Of a DNA stretch of 64,000 nucleotides, positions 49,561 to 59,698 are shown piece after piece. Source of the DNA: Ceratodon purpureus (Eukaryota; Streptophyta; Bryopsida; Pseudoditrichales; Ditrichaceae); the NCBI GenBank assembly GCA_014871385.1, contig CM026422.1, forward strand, positions 20,636,177 through 20,700,176, given 5' to 3'. The notes beneath the pieces were generated by a model. The model was not told the origin of the DNA. It worked only from the letters and a program-made list of their open reading frames with translations, and did not search any database. The position numbers and the translations under genes were made by a program. Position 1 is the first letter of the stretch, and every line of letters starts with the position of its first letter.

Positions 49561-50381
49561 TTACACAAGGGATGAGAGGGGTGTTCCTTCGCTGGGAGGT
49601 TTCTTAGGAGCAGGCCTTCGTCGAGCTCTAGCCCATGTAGCATTCAAGCTTCTTGTTTCATTCAAGATCTTCTCCATCTCCTCAAGAATGGTTGTGATGT
49701 AGTAACTTTCGCCGTTACTTTCATTCTTGGCAAAGTTTAGTGGGCCTCTGAACGTGGTGAACCACCTGGTTACTTCTCGACATTTGTTCAGATCCAACGG
49801 GTGGCTCTTGAGCTTCGAGAGTTCCACCCATCTACTCACCCACTCTCCGTTGTCCAGAAGTTGCTTCACTTCTTCCGGCCGAAGCTCGTAGAAGAGAGGC
49901 CACACTCTTACATCCCTTCCCCTGTCGTCAGCAGCCTTGAACACAATCAGCTTTGTCAAGCACCAGCGGCTCTCTAAAAACTCCCTCGTCACCACCACCA
50001 CGCCCAAAACAAATCTGTCTAGTTCTTTCAGTATGACTTTTGCAACCTTCTTGGCTGGTCCGATTGAATCCGAGTCGAATAAGACTTTGACACGGTACAG
50101 TCAACTGGACCATCGCTTCCTCACCAAATTTTGGTTTAGTCGTGACACGAAGTTCTTCACTTTCTCTATGTTTTGATGCGATAAAAATATGTAGACTGGA
50201 CGCGAGACCCACCAGAGCCACAACATGCCAAAAACAACAAAGACTGATGCAATTTAGCCTACAATAAGGCCGATAATCAACCCAGATTCTTTGTCGGCGA
50301 TGTTCCTGGGAGATCAACGTCGACAAGGATGCAAGGGGTTTGTGATGGTGGAGGTGAAGGTTTGCGCGTGCTGGGAGGAGG
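49561..50381 (-). pseudogene. 3' half of a lectin-TM-TIR receptor gene: linker, transmembrane helix, TIR domain
   Basis: Read on the minus strand from 50381, in frame with the lectin exon at 58784-58676: a proline-rich linker (PPSTRKPSPPPSQTP), then a one-base frameshift near 50270-50310. A hydrophobic helix follows (LIIGLIVG, stop TAA at 50254-50256, IASVFVVFGMLWLWWV), then a TIR domain from about 50199 to 49640. The TIR shows VYIFLSHQNIEKVKNFVSRL, an in-frame TGA at 50101-50103, VKVLFDSDSIGP, GVVVVTREFLESRWCLTKL and VWPLFYELRPEEVKQLL. These match TIR boxes (DVFLS, F.D, IVV.S..Y..S.WCL.EL, V.P.FY.V.P..V). The usual catalytic Glu of WCL-x-E is Lys here. A basic tail ends at 49561. Two stops and a frameshift disable it. 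TIR identity is strong, and the join to the lectin half is supported by frame continuity. Confidence 0.87.
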
Positions 50382-50722
50382 TATCAAATTTATAAGCAGC
50401 AGATCGTATGTAACTACGAGCAGATGATAGGAAATTGATATTGGTGTGCAATTTGTACAACACGTTAGTATTCAAGAATGATCACTACACAATGTATTCA
50501 AACTAAATAAGGTGAGAATCTGGTTGTTCTTTTGCACTATACAACTTGATAGGCTGTATACACACAAACACTACTCACCGCTATCACTACTGTACACAAA
50601 ACTACAACTATGCAAGATAGATCACCGAGTCATACGTAAGAGGTATATGCTCGTGTCAAGACCCTAGACGAACAAAATTCATTCTATCCTAATCATTACA
50701 TGAATGAAACATTTATTCAACA
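50382..50722 (-). repeat. Copia 3' LTR (341 bp)
   Basis: This LTR matches the right LTR along its length once the nested 747-bp insertion is discounted. Its plus-strand right end is TTTATTCAACA, followed by CTCCCACTC, the complement of the polypurine tract. Confidence 0.9.
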
Positions 50723-50885
50723 CTCCCACTCGAGCATGGAATGATTCAAATTAAACGTAAGGCTAATCATAGTTACGTATCAATCATCCGACTCGTTTAG
50801 TTTGAATTAACGTGGTAAAGGACATGGAAAGGAGAAGTACTCAAGTGACCAAAGAAGTACTCAAGTAGCCAGAGAGGAGAGATCC

Positions 50886-52500
50886 TCAAGACCTAGAAGA
50901 GTGCAGAACTTCGAAAGGGGTTCTCGAGGAAGAGCTAGTAAAGATGTCTGCAAGTTGGTTCTTGGTATTAACGTAGTGGATGTCCATTTGCCGCCAGTTG
51001 AAATTTTCTCGTATGAAATAGTACTTGCATTCAATATATTTAGTCTTCTTGTAATATCTTGGATTTTTGACCGACTGTATGGCGCCTTGATTATCAAAGA
51101 ATAAAATTGTAGGGTTCAGTTGAGCAATATCAAGGCTGCGAATTAGATTGCAGAGCCACAAGATGTCTTTGATAGCCTCAGCAATAGCCATGAAGTCAGC
51201 TTCGACGGTAGACTCAGCGGTACAGTCTTAACGCTTGCTGGTCCAGTCAATAACTCCATGAGACAGAATCATAAGGTAACTTGTGCGTGATTTCTTGTCA
51301 TCTTGGTCATTCGAGAAATAAGCGTCACAAAAGCCGTCTAAGATCAAGTTCTCCATAGAACCGTGGTAGAAAATTCCAAAAGTAGCCGTCCCTTTGAAAT
51401 AGCGCAAGATTTGTTTTGCAGCAATCCAGTGTTTATATCTTGGGCGATTAGTGTACGTAGCGACGCGACTCACATCATAACATATGTCAAAATGAGTAAG
51501 AACCATAGTGTACATGATCAGTGATCCAATTAGGGCTTTGAACGGAATCTCTGGGCTAAGTAGCTCATCATTTGGGTCATTTCAAATCGGGGTATGGGGA
51601 TCTACTGGGGTAGAGATAGAGTTAGCTTCGTCTAGATTAAATCGCTTGACAGTGTCAAGAATATATTTTTGCTGATGGACAAGGATAGATCCAGTAAGGC
51701 AATCCTGCTCTATTTGAAACCCTACGTAGTACTCAGCAACACTTTGAACCACTTTGAAAATGGCTTCAAGACGGGCAATGATAGCATTGAGCTCCTTAAA
51801 GGTGGTAGAACAAGCTAAGCCATCATCAATAAAGATTCCAACAATGGTGTCGATTTCTCCAGATGAGTTGCGGCGATAATAAACACACGGGTCATAGTCG
51901 TTGGGAGTAAGATGATGCTTCTTGAGAAATTCATCAAACTTCATGTTTCAGTAGCGCCCGGATTGTTTCAGTCCATATAGGCTTTTGAGAAGACGACAGG
52001 CGAAGTGTCATTGAGAATAGTCTTTGTATTCCCCTGGTTGTCTTATAAAAATAGTTTCGTTTAGGTCGTCATTTAGATTGGCAATGCTAATATTGAATTG
52101 CATGAGCTTCATTCGACAAGCGGCTGCGATTGCAAAAATAGTTCGAATAGAGGCGTGCTTGATAAGAGGGCTGTAGGTTTCTTTATAGTCGGTGCCTGCT
52201 ACTTGACTATAGCCTTTTGCCATGAGGTGAGCTTTATACTTATCTATTTGACTAGAGGCTTTATATTTCAGTTTAAACACCCAGTGCTTGTTTGAGATGA
52301 TCTTCCGTCCGGGAGGGGGAAGCTCGAGGATCCAAGTCTTGTTGTTGATCAGAGACTTGTATTCTTTGTCCATAGCCTCAATCCAAAAAGAGGCTTCAGG
52401 GGTTTTAAGTGCGGCCTTATATGTGCTTGGTTCACTGTACGAGCTCGCAAAGTCGACCAGGGCCGCATAAGAGCGACGTGTGCAGACATGTTCCTCATCT
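50886..52500 (-). pseudogene. Copia reverse transcriptase and RNase H region
   Basis: The reverse transcriptase half reads NKTWILELPPPGRKIISNKH and then FKLKYKASSQIDKYKA (about 52373-52008). A frame break follows, then NDYDPCVYYRR and the catalytic FIDDGL box (about 51944-51582), in the position of the usual YVDD. RNase H follows with DFICYDVSRVATYTNRP-like residues, CDAYFSNDQDDKKSRTSY (51515-51228), and DNQGAIQSVKNP, then NQLADIFT (51191-50886). Frameshifts and stops separate the blocks, so no functional enzyme is encoded. Confidence 0.88.
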
Positions 52501-53055
52501 GATCTTGAGCATAAAGTTTTGTAAGAGATCTGAGTTTGACTAGAGTGGAAGAAGATCCTTTGTTGTCAGATGGGGAGTGATGTGAGCACATTGGGCGAGA
52601 AGAGGAATTAGGTGTAGACGCTATAGAAACAGCCAGCAGATGGAGAGTCGAAGTTGTGCTCACTGGAATAATGGTGTCTCCCACTTGGACTGAAGTGTCT
52701 CCCACTTGAACTGAAGTGTCTCGCTCGTGAACAGAGGTGTCTTCTACTTGAACTAAGGTATCTCCCGCTTGGACAGAAGAGTCTCCCATTGAGACTGAGG
52801 TGTCGTTGGGGGTGAAGGGGTTGTCAATAGGATCAGAGAGGGAGTGAGACGTCGTTGGAATCTTGGGATCAGGGACACTGTGCGGGTTGTCAAGGGAGCC
52901 AAAGTGTAGTCTTCAGAATTAGGGAAAATAGTATGTGGCAGATCAAGGGTGTGAGGAAGTTCTCCTCAAAATGGTTTGGAAGAGTAGTGGAGAGATTTGT
53001 CGAAAACAATGTCAGATCGTTTGATGATTTTAGCAGTACCAGGTCGCCAAAAACG

Positions 53056-54077
53056 CTATGCTTTGGTGCAGGTGCTATAACCGACAAAGACCACGCGTTC
53101 TCCATGCGGTTCAAATTTGGTCCGAAATGGTTTATCAAGAAAGATGTAGGCGACTGTTCCAAAAACTTGGTAATGATGATTTGTAGGTTTAGCTTTGTGC
53201 CAAATTTTGTAAGGAGTCATAACACCAACTTGTGTGTTGATTGTACGATTGAGGAGGTAAACGGCAGTGTTGACAGCTTCGGCCCAGAGCTTCAACGGGA
53301 CCTGTGTAGTATGAAGCATCCTACAGGCCGATTCATTAATGGTTCGATTGTCTCGCTCGATGTAACTGTTTTGTTGAGGAATATAGACAGTACTTAGCTC
53401 CCGTGTAATGCCTTCCTGGTGAAGGAAATTGTTGAATTCGGTACCTTGGTCTATGTGTAGAAATTTTACACGGTTGTTGGTGAAACGTTCTATATGTCAA
53501 ATGGCTTGAATCATGTAGGAGATGGTTTCAGATTTTTTCTTAAGAAAATAAACAAAACAGAAAGATGTACAGCCGTCCTTGATGAGAAGGTAGAAAATAG
53601 CGCCGCCGAGGGATGGTTGTGTGATCTTCCTGCAGAGGTCCGCTTGATGGATGAAGGTGCTCGCCGGGAGTTGTCGATTGGTCTTTGTCAGGGTTGACAG
53701 TACATGATGCTTTGTATTGTTTTTCGAATACACAGCCAGAGCAGACGTGATGGAGTGTGGCCGAAGAGGCGAGAGAGACATTTTTGAGGCTGTTGTTAGA
53801 AATCATCTTCCTAAGTGTAGGAATGTTGACATATCCCATACAGATGTGCTACAAGGAGAGATCACTGATGGTTTGAGAGTTTGTTGAGGTGGCCATAGCT
53901 TGCGGAGTTTGAAGGGTAGTCGTTGTTGGCCAAATAGGTTGGAAGAAGAGTTGATATAAGGTGCCAATCCTGGTTCCTTCCATGATCTTTGGACCCTCGC
54001 CAAAATGCCGATAAAAGGCAGAAGTATTGCCTGTGGTGACAAAAGAGATCCCGGCTGTTGAAGCGAAGCCAATAGAG
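53056..54077 (-). pseudogene. Copia pre-integrase and integrase region
   Basis: Blocks read TRIGTLYQLF, MGYVNIPTLRKMISN, and a zinc-type CSGCVFEKQYKASC (pre-integrase). Then, in shifted frames, come FIHQADLCRKITQPSLGGAI, FYLLIKDGCTSFCFVYFLKK, DQGTEFNNFL and RMLHTTQVPLKLWAEAVNTA, ending in PYKIWHKAKPTNHHYQVFG and FVGYST. These are the D, D and E regions of a copia integrase. Several frame changes make it non-functional. Confidence 0.88.
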
Positions 54078-56326
54078 CATTAGGAGAAATGTGGGGTCTC
54101 CAAAAGGCCTTGTAAGACAACCCGAAGGTAGGTGAACTTGCTGTCTACGCATGCCTCTCTAAGTAATCTCATTGGTGGATATCTTGCCCGCTGACAACGT
54201 CAGGAGCTACAATGTTGACAGCGACATTACTGCTCGTACTCAATACTAGGATTTGGGGCTCTATGCAACGTCCCTGGTGTAGCATTATACACTAGAAGTT
54301 GATGGTGGTCGGCCCTGTTAGAACTTAGCTCTAGTCATGTCCCTGACGTTGCTCCCACTAAAGCCATGCCAGGGGTGTAACATTAGCAACGTTGTGCGTT
54401 GCGTGTGAATGGACGTTCCCAATGAAAAGTGCCATGTCATCGTACTTTGAAAAATCGACACGTGTACGGTGTCAGGGACTCCAGTTTTTACCTTGCTATA
54501 ACAAATTTTAATTTGCGTCACCACGCATTTGTTTTCCATTTCTTTGTTTTCATTCTATTTTTGAAAATCACCCGTTTTTTATTTTTAAATTAAGGACACA
54601 TTTGTAGCTTTTGTTTTCACCATGTCTTCTGACCTTGCGTATTCCCCTTTCATTCTGAACTTTCCTACCGACCATTAATTTTTGTCGATGTTTTTGGTTA
54701 ACAGAAGATCTAAGTGAAGCAGCTGCTAATGTGAAGCAATGCTATCAAACATAAAAATGATTGCCCTCAGCAACCCGCAGTAGTACACCCTTAAAGAACT
54801 ACAAACACTCTCGTACTGAATAGCAGAGATATTGGGACTGAAACAAATGGGACTGGAAATAGGAGAAGCGACTGAAGAATGGGTGGAATGGGTGCAAAGG
54901 ATGAAGATTCTCTTCAATACTGCAGTACAACGGGGTTTCAAGGTCAGAGTCTACTGGTAAAAAAGTGGAGCAGTTGGATGGAGAACTGCTTTCTGAGCAT
55001 AAGAAAACACTTCAGCAATCTGCACATCACCAAGACACCGGTAAGCATTTCGTCAGCACAGAAGCACCACCTGATAATATTATCTGCCGCCTACCACTTA
55101 AGAAGAGAAGTCTGAGATGTAAACAGACCATGCCAAGTGAAAAGAAAATCCCACCTGAAGGTCCAGCTTGCATCTGGCAACAATGATGGGCACCTCGATC
55201 TACATCACAAACACAATCAAACATGAAAATATTCTAAGAACATGTTCCAAAACAATGCATCCCCCCAATTGTCCTAGCACAACACCTTCATGTCGTTTCA
55301 AGTAGCTCCCAAACAAGAGTGGAGACACACACACTTCTAAGTGCCGGAGCTTGGGCAACCAGTAGCTCGAGAGCCGCTCAAACAGGAATACGTCAAAACT
55401 ACAGCATCCGCTCTAGCTCAACTCCATCTCCGTCTTAATCTTATCTTCTTGCCTGACCACCAAAACACCACAACACAAACAACACCAAAACCATTCAAAC
55501 TGGGCCCTCCTCAATTACCTTCCCACCACACAACAAAAAAACAACCCTACTCGTCAAATTCCCAAATCAACCGAGACAACATCCAATTCCCACAAATTTG
55601 TCAAAAAAAACCAAAACCACTCCAAGAAAGAACCAAACCACGCATTCGACAGACCTCGATTTGCCCTAATAGTGTGACGGCTCATATCAGAGTGATACAT
55701 CGGCGAGCTGGTGAGGGAGTAGATTAAATGTTTAGTGTTTCAAGTTTTCAGTTGACAATATGACTTTTCTATGATAAATATGAGGTTTATCCTTTCATCA
55801 CTACCCATCTGTTACCCCAGATGTAAATAATTTTGAACGACCATTTTGGACCTCATGTGAGAATAACAGTGAAAAAGACATGTAATTTAAAAAAATTGTG
55901 ATCCGCAGGGAAACCATGGGTGATTGTTTGTGGTATTGGATTTACTTGATGACAACATATCCAATCTAGAGATTCGCGATGCACTACCTGCGAGGAGAAC
56001 GCCACTGGGAACGTCAAATGTAGTTTAGACGTGGCATCAAACAGAAAGTGAGAAGCTTAACAGCATTCACAGAAAAATGTGGTTTGATTTCAAGGACGTA
56101 GCTTATTTGCCGTAGCTTCTACCCCATATTCCTAGTAGTGACTGTCCAATGGGGTGACAGCAGTGGCACACTCCGTCGTTGGCAGCGATTGGCTAGATTC
56201 ACGAAATTCACTATTGGCAACACGTGGCACCATTGGTGCCAGCAAATAAAGTGCACGGGCTGGGCCAAATTTTTAGGCACGTGGGAAACCCAAAGCTCTT
56301 TTGGAGACCCCAGATCTCCCCTAATG
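54078..56326. mobile_element. Pack-type inverted-repeat transposon carrying MIRO gene fragments
   Basis: Ends CATTAGGAGAAATGTGGGGT and CATTAGGGGAGATCTGGGGT (the second read on the minus strand) extend as inverted repeats through CTCCAAAAG, about 35 bp with six or seven mismatches. The 2249-bp body splits the copia protease-integrase junction: protease text stops at YVPDLRRNL and resumes as STAGISFVTTG on the other side. No transposase is recognisable. A clean target duplication is not visible. The superfamily is undetermined (Mutator-like or other). The interior carries fragments of a MIRO gene at 54890-55415. Confidence 0.8.
54890..55415 (-). pseudogene. Captured exon fragments of a MIRO (mitochondrial Rho GTPase) gene
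   Basis: Three minus-strand segments lie in native order with splice-like borders. At 55415-55335 the segment reads ARADAVVLTYSC, then after a frameshift ERLSSYWLPKLRHLE with a GTGTGT donor. At 55199-55155, after a TGATGTAG acceptor, it reads IEVPIIVARCKLDLQ with a GTGGGA donor; CKLDL is the MIRO-type G4 base-recognition motif. At about 55019-54890, after GATGTGCAG, it reads IAEVFSYAQKAVLHPTAPLF, a stop, then LKPRCTAVLKRIFILC. These match the first GTPase domain and the start of the EF-hand region of plant MIRO. Introns between them indicate capture from genomic DNA. Intact MIRO sits in the outer mitochondrial membrane. Confidence 0.85.
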
Positions 56327-56339
56327 GAATAGGTTTCTT

Positions 56340-56580
56340 CTTAAATCAGGAACGTATAATACTTTCTATAGAATGCCATGTTTCTTCTTTCCATCGATGG
56401 TGAGGAGAATGTGAATATCTCCAGTTCCTAATACCCAGAGGCTATGGTTATCCGCTATAGTAATTGACCATTCTCTAGACTAAATCAGGGTGAAATTTGA
56501 GAACCTGTCACGATGGTCAGCCATGTGTTGACTTGCTTCGCTATCGGCAAACCAAACGTTGGAGACTGGATTGACGCTTA
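56340..56580 (-). pseudogene. Copia aspartic protease region
   Basis: The frame reads NVWFADSEASQHMADHRDRF, a stop, then WSITIADNHSLWVLGTGDIH, and a later KVLYVPDLRRN. The active-site triad expected as DSGAS is DSEAS, so the Gly is lost, and stops interrupt the frame. The right-hand continuation is separated by the nested element at 54078-56326. Confidence 0.85.
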
Positions 56581-57572
56581 AGGCTTTTAGGAGTGCCGGC
56601 TAGACGTGAGGGAAGCATAGGAATTACTATTACTAGAGTGACTATCAGAATTAGCTGAGCTATAGTCGTGGGATGTAATCATTGAGGTAGCCGCGTTAGC
56701 ATCACTGTGTTTACGCTTGTGTTGACGAGAAGAGTGCTGATACTTGGAGTCTGGACAAGGAGGTTCAGGGCATTCGTCACGCCAGTGGCGGGGTTGCCAC
56801 AATTCCAGCAAATAGAATTGTCCTTCAAGTGACAAAGGTACTCTTTATTACAAATTTTCTTCTTGTCATGGCGATGAAAAGAATTGGAGTAGCGATTTGC
56901 TCGAGTGAAGAAAGCCTTGTCAGACGGAGTCTCTGTTGCACCGTTTTGCAAGGTGAGGATATTCTCCATTTAAAGTAGTCAGGTTTTGAGGTTCTTAATT
57001 ATCCGCTCAGAATCGGCAAGGTTTGTCCATGCAACGATGATGCTGTTGTACCCGAGAGGAAGACTTGAGAAAATCTTAGAAATTATTATGTCATCGTCAA
57101 CTGGTTTGTCTAGATCCTTAAGCAAATTTCCAAGAGCTAGCACCTTATTGACGTGAGTGTAAATGTCATCACCGCGTGACATTTTGTAGTTGAAGAAGCT
57201 AGCCTAAATGGAGTAGATATTTTCTTGAGACTTATGTTGGTAGAAAGAACAGAGTGTGGTCCACATGCAATGAGCAGTGGTATAGTTAACTAAATTTTTG
57301 AGGATAAGGAGAGTGATGGAAGAACATATCATGCGTCTGGTAAGTGAGTTCTTCTTTTACCATGCGTCTCATATGTTTGCGAAAGCCGTCGGAGCAGATT
57401 GCGGTGAAGTGCCTGTAACGACGTCGAGAATCTCCTCATCTTCGAAGCAGATTTCCATATGGAATTTCCAGAAGGTGAACTTAGAACCATCGAAAACCTT
57501 GAGAGAATCATCGCGACGCTCTATGGTTGATTGAGAAGTGTGAGAAAAATAGTTTCGCTCTCTCGAGCGCAA
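56581..57572 (-). pseudogene. Copia gag region with split zinc knuckle
   Basis: The N-terminal block reads LKVFDGSKFTFWKFHMEICF and then VVTGTSP (57572-57369). The middle block reads ALGNLLKDLDKPVDDDIIIS and then FSSLPLGYN (57182-56979). The CCHC knuckle is broken by a frameshift between ICWNCG and HWRDEC (about 56815). All three are hallmarks of copia gag (UBN2-type) proteins. Confidence 0.88.
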
Positions 57573-57589
57573 AAGATTGGCCCATAACC

Positions 57590-58675
57590 TATCAAATTTA
57601 TAAGCATCAGATCATATGTAACTATGAGCATATGATAGGAAACTGTTATAGGTGTGCACAACACTTTATTATTCAAGAATGATCACTACACAATGTATTC
57701 AAGGGGAGGAGCACAATAAAGTGGACCAAAAAAGTGCTTAACTATTTGTCAATTTCAGCCCATGTGCAAAAATTGCACAAAAGTTATGGAAAGATGTGAT
57801 TTAATTTTTATTTTTTTTGCTAATATAGATTCTCAACTTGGTTTTTTACAACTTGGAAAAGTTTTGTGCAAAGTAGACACTTTAAAGTTATTGTATGAGG
57901 GCTTTAAATCCAAGCAAAGTGAATGCAGTCATTTGAAAAAATGGCTAGAAAAGAATCAAAATTATCTAAAAATCACTTTTGATGAAGTGGTACCTTCTAT
58001 ATGTTTAAGAGGTATTCTAATATAGTCAATTATAAGCTTATTAATTGTTTTAGGGTTCCAAAAGTACCGCAAGGATGTTTTTTAAGAGGGGTCACTTCTG
58101 CGGTACCTTTAGTTAGTTTTTTTTCACCGGACATTGTTTTTCAAATTGAAAAAAACATCATCTAGATTCTAAAGACAATAGAGGGCACCAAATGAAGAAA
58201 TTAAGACTTTGGAAAAGTTCATTTTCATGATTTAGAACTAGTGGTCAAATTAAGTTTCAATTGAAGATGTTCTTTTAACGTAGATGCGTGGGAGATACCC
58301 CATGACCTTCTAGAAAGTGACTAAAATGCTCAAAAACTACACCAAAATGCTCAAAATCAGCTTTGAGCTTTTAAAAACAGCACACTTCATATTCATTTCC
58401 TAGTGATCACATGTTGTACTTTGTGGTCCACTTTATTGTGCTCTCCCCCTCAAACTAAAGAAGGTGAGAATCCGGTTGTTCCGTTGCACTACACAACCTG
58501 ATAGGCTGTACACACACAAACACTACTCACCACTATCACTCACTGTACACAAAACTACAACTATGCAAGATAAATCACCGAGTCACACGTAAGAGGTATA
58601 TGCTCGTGTCAAGACCCTAGACGAACACAATTCATTCTATCCTAATCATTACATGAACGAAACATTTATCCAACA
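57590..58675 (-). repeat. Copia 5' LTR, interrupted by a 747-bp insertion
   Basis: The LTR segments 57590-57702 and 58450-58675 together align with the 341-bp LTR at 50382-50722. The insertion point falls at the sequence GTATTCAAACTAA of the intact LTR. Confidence 0.9.
57703..58449. mobile_element. Non-autonomous inverted-repeat element nested in the LTR (747 bp)
   Basis: Ends GGGGAGGAGCACAATAAAGT and, on the opposite strand, GGGGGAGAGCACAATAAAGT match over 26 bp (to GGACCA) with two mismatches. The 4-bp target duplication TCAA (57699-57702 and 58450-58453) is confirmed by comparison with the uninterrupted LTR. The interior frame 57762-58025 (87 residues) is unrecognised. Superfamily unknown. 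Confidence 0.85.
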
Positions 58676-59698
58676 AGAGGTGCTGGACTTGGACCCGACG
58701 GTGGAGCATCCTTGGCGAGAGATATCGGAGGTGCTTCACCCTCGTTGCTGAAGCTCCAGGCGAAAATGCTGTGCCGGTCCGCACCTGCACAGACGAGACG
58801 ACAAATCAGGCCAGGAATCTACCAAAGCAAGTGAACCGCACCTGATCAGGCAAGGAATCGATCAAAGCCAGTTGCAGAGACAAGACCAACCAGGCTAGGA
58901 ATGGAATCGAAAATAGCTAGTGGGTGTGTGTTGCACACCTGTTGTACCAATAGCGGCAGAGAATCCAACAAACGTGGGCTCGCTCAAGAGCGACAGGTCG
59001 ACGTTCGGCCACGAAACGGAAGGCACAGCAGGCTTGACAACCCAAGCTTGATACACAGCGAGGTAGATATCCATCGTGGACTGATTTTGAGAGTAGTCGA
59101 TCCACACCTGGTGGTAAACAGTTTCACTTTCCGTAACCAGAGGGATGACCGGCTTAAAACTAACCGTGGAGTTCATGCTGGCGAAGTCCAGTCCAATATG
59201 ATTGTCGTTTTCGTCGTTAAACTCCGGGTTCTGATACGTATCGAATTCCACTCCGAATGTTTGCTCATCGGAGGCAACATCCTTGGCAACTGTGTCGGTG
59301 GTGGTGGTGATGAGCCCCAGGAAGTCATTGGGTGCACCGATGGTGGAGTTGTTGGGTACCATGAGGAACGTGAACCCGGAGCCTTTGCCGACATACGCAG
59401 GGTGCTGGTAGATCTGGAAGATGAAGGTGGTGCTGAAGGACATCACTGCCGAGCTGCCCAATTCCCTCATGGAGACCGCCTGCGGATAGAGTAGCCGTCC
59501 GACGGATCTGTCGGGAGGCCATACCAAAGTGTAACAACTTTCGTTGACGAGGTTGTACTCCCAATTGCTTTCGGTGACGATGAAGAGCTCGGACTGGGAT
59601 TTGAAGCCGTTGAATGCGAACTTGAATCCGAGGCTGCTCTGTGAGAAGGTCATCAGCACCGCCACCAGCAAACCGAAACTCCTCCTCGCCACAGCCAT
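58676..59698 (-). pseudogene. 5' half of the lectin-TM-TIR receptor gene: signal peptide and legume-lectin domain
   Basis: Exon 1 (59698-58939) encodes a signal peptide (MAVARRSFGLLVAVLMTFSQ) and a legume-lectin fold. The metal-binding segment FGVEFDTYQNPEFNDENDNH followed by IGLD keeps the acidic and Asn ligands. The monosaccharide-contact Asp usually found in G-D-G is Ser here (GKGSGFTFLM). The intron is 58938-58785 (GT-AG). A second in-frame donor nine bases upstream is possible. Exon 2 (58784-58676) gives ADRHSIFAWSFSNEG, the last lectin strand, and a proline-rich linker GPSPAP where the copia element begins. This half has no stop or frameshift of its own. On its own it would encode a secreted lectin truncated at the linker. 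Confidence 0.92.

Larger units (their letters stand above)
50382..58675 (-). mobile_element. Ty1/copia LTR retrotransposon, decayed, with two nested insertions
   Basis: The element lies on the minus strand, with the 5' LTR at 57590-58675 (enlarged by a nested element) and the 3' LTR at 50382-50722. LTRs start TGTTG on the element strand. The LTRs differ at roughly 8-9% of positions by eye. The target duplication is AGAGG (58676-58680) against GGAGG (50377-50381), one mismatch. A polypurine tract GAGTGGGAG abuts the 3' LTR. GGTTATGGGCC next to the 5' LTR is a possible methionyl-tRNA primer site. The order gag, protease, integrase, reverse transcriptase, RNase H is the copia order. All reading frames are broken. 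It interrupts the lectin-TM-TIR gene. Confidence 0.93.

Noticed and set aside
50101..50160. A 46-bp intron removing the TGA stop in the TIR domain
   Set aside because: The segment spans a TIR-conserved stretch and is shorter than any intron seen in this window, so nonsense mutation is simpler.
49928..50326. 132-codon minus-strand frame beginning MSTLISQEHRR
   Set aside because: It lies in the wrong register. The adjacent register carries the TIR boxes (VYIFLSHQN, VKVLFDSD, GVVVVT).
56979..57572. A separate host gene made of the small frames at the left border of the right LTR
   Set aside because: They are consecutive pieces of the copia gag protein.
50382..58675. Reading the element as gypsy-type
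   Set aside because: Integrase precedes reverse transcriptase, and the sequence blocks are of RVT_2 (copia) type.
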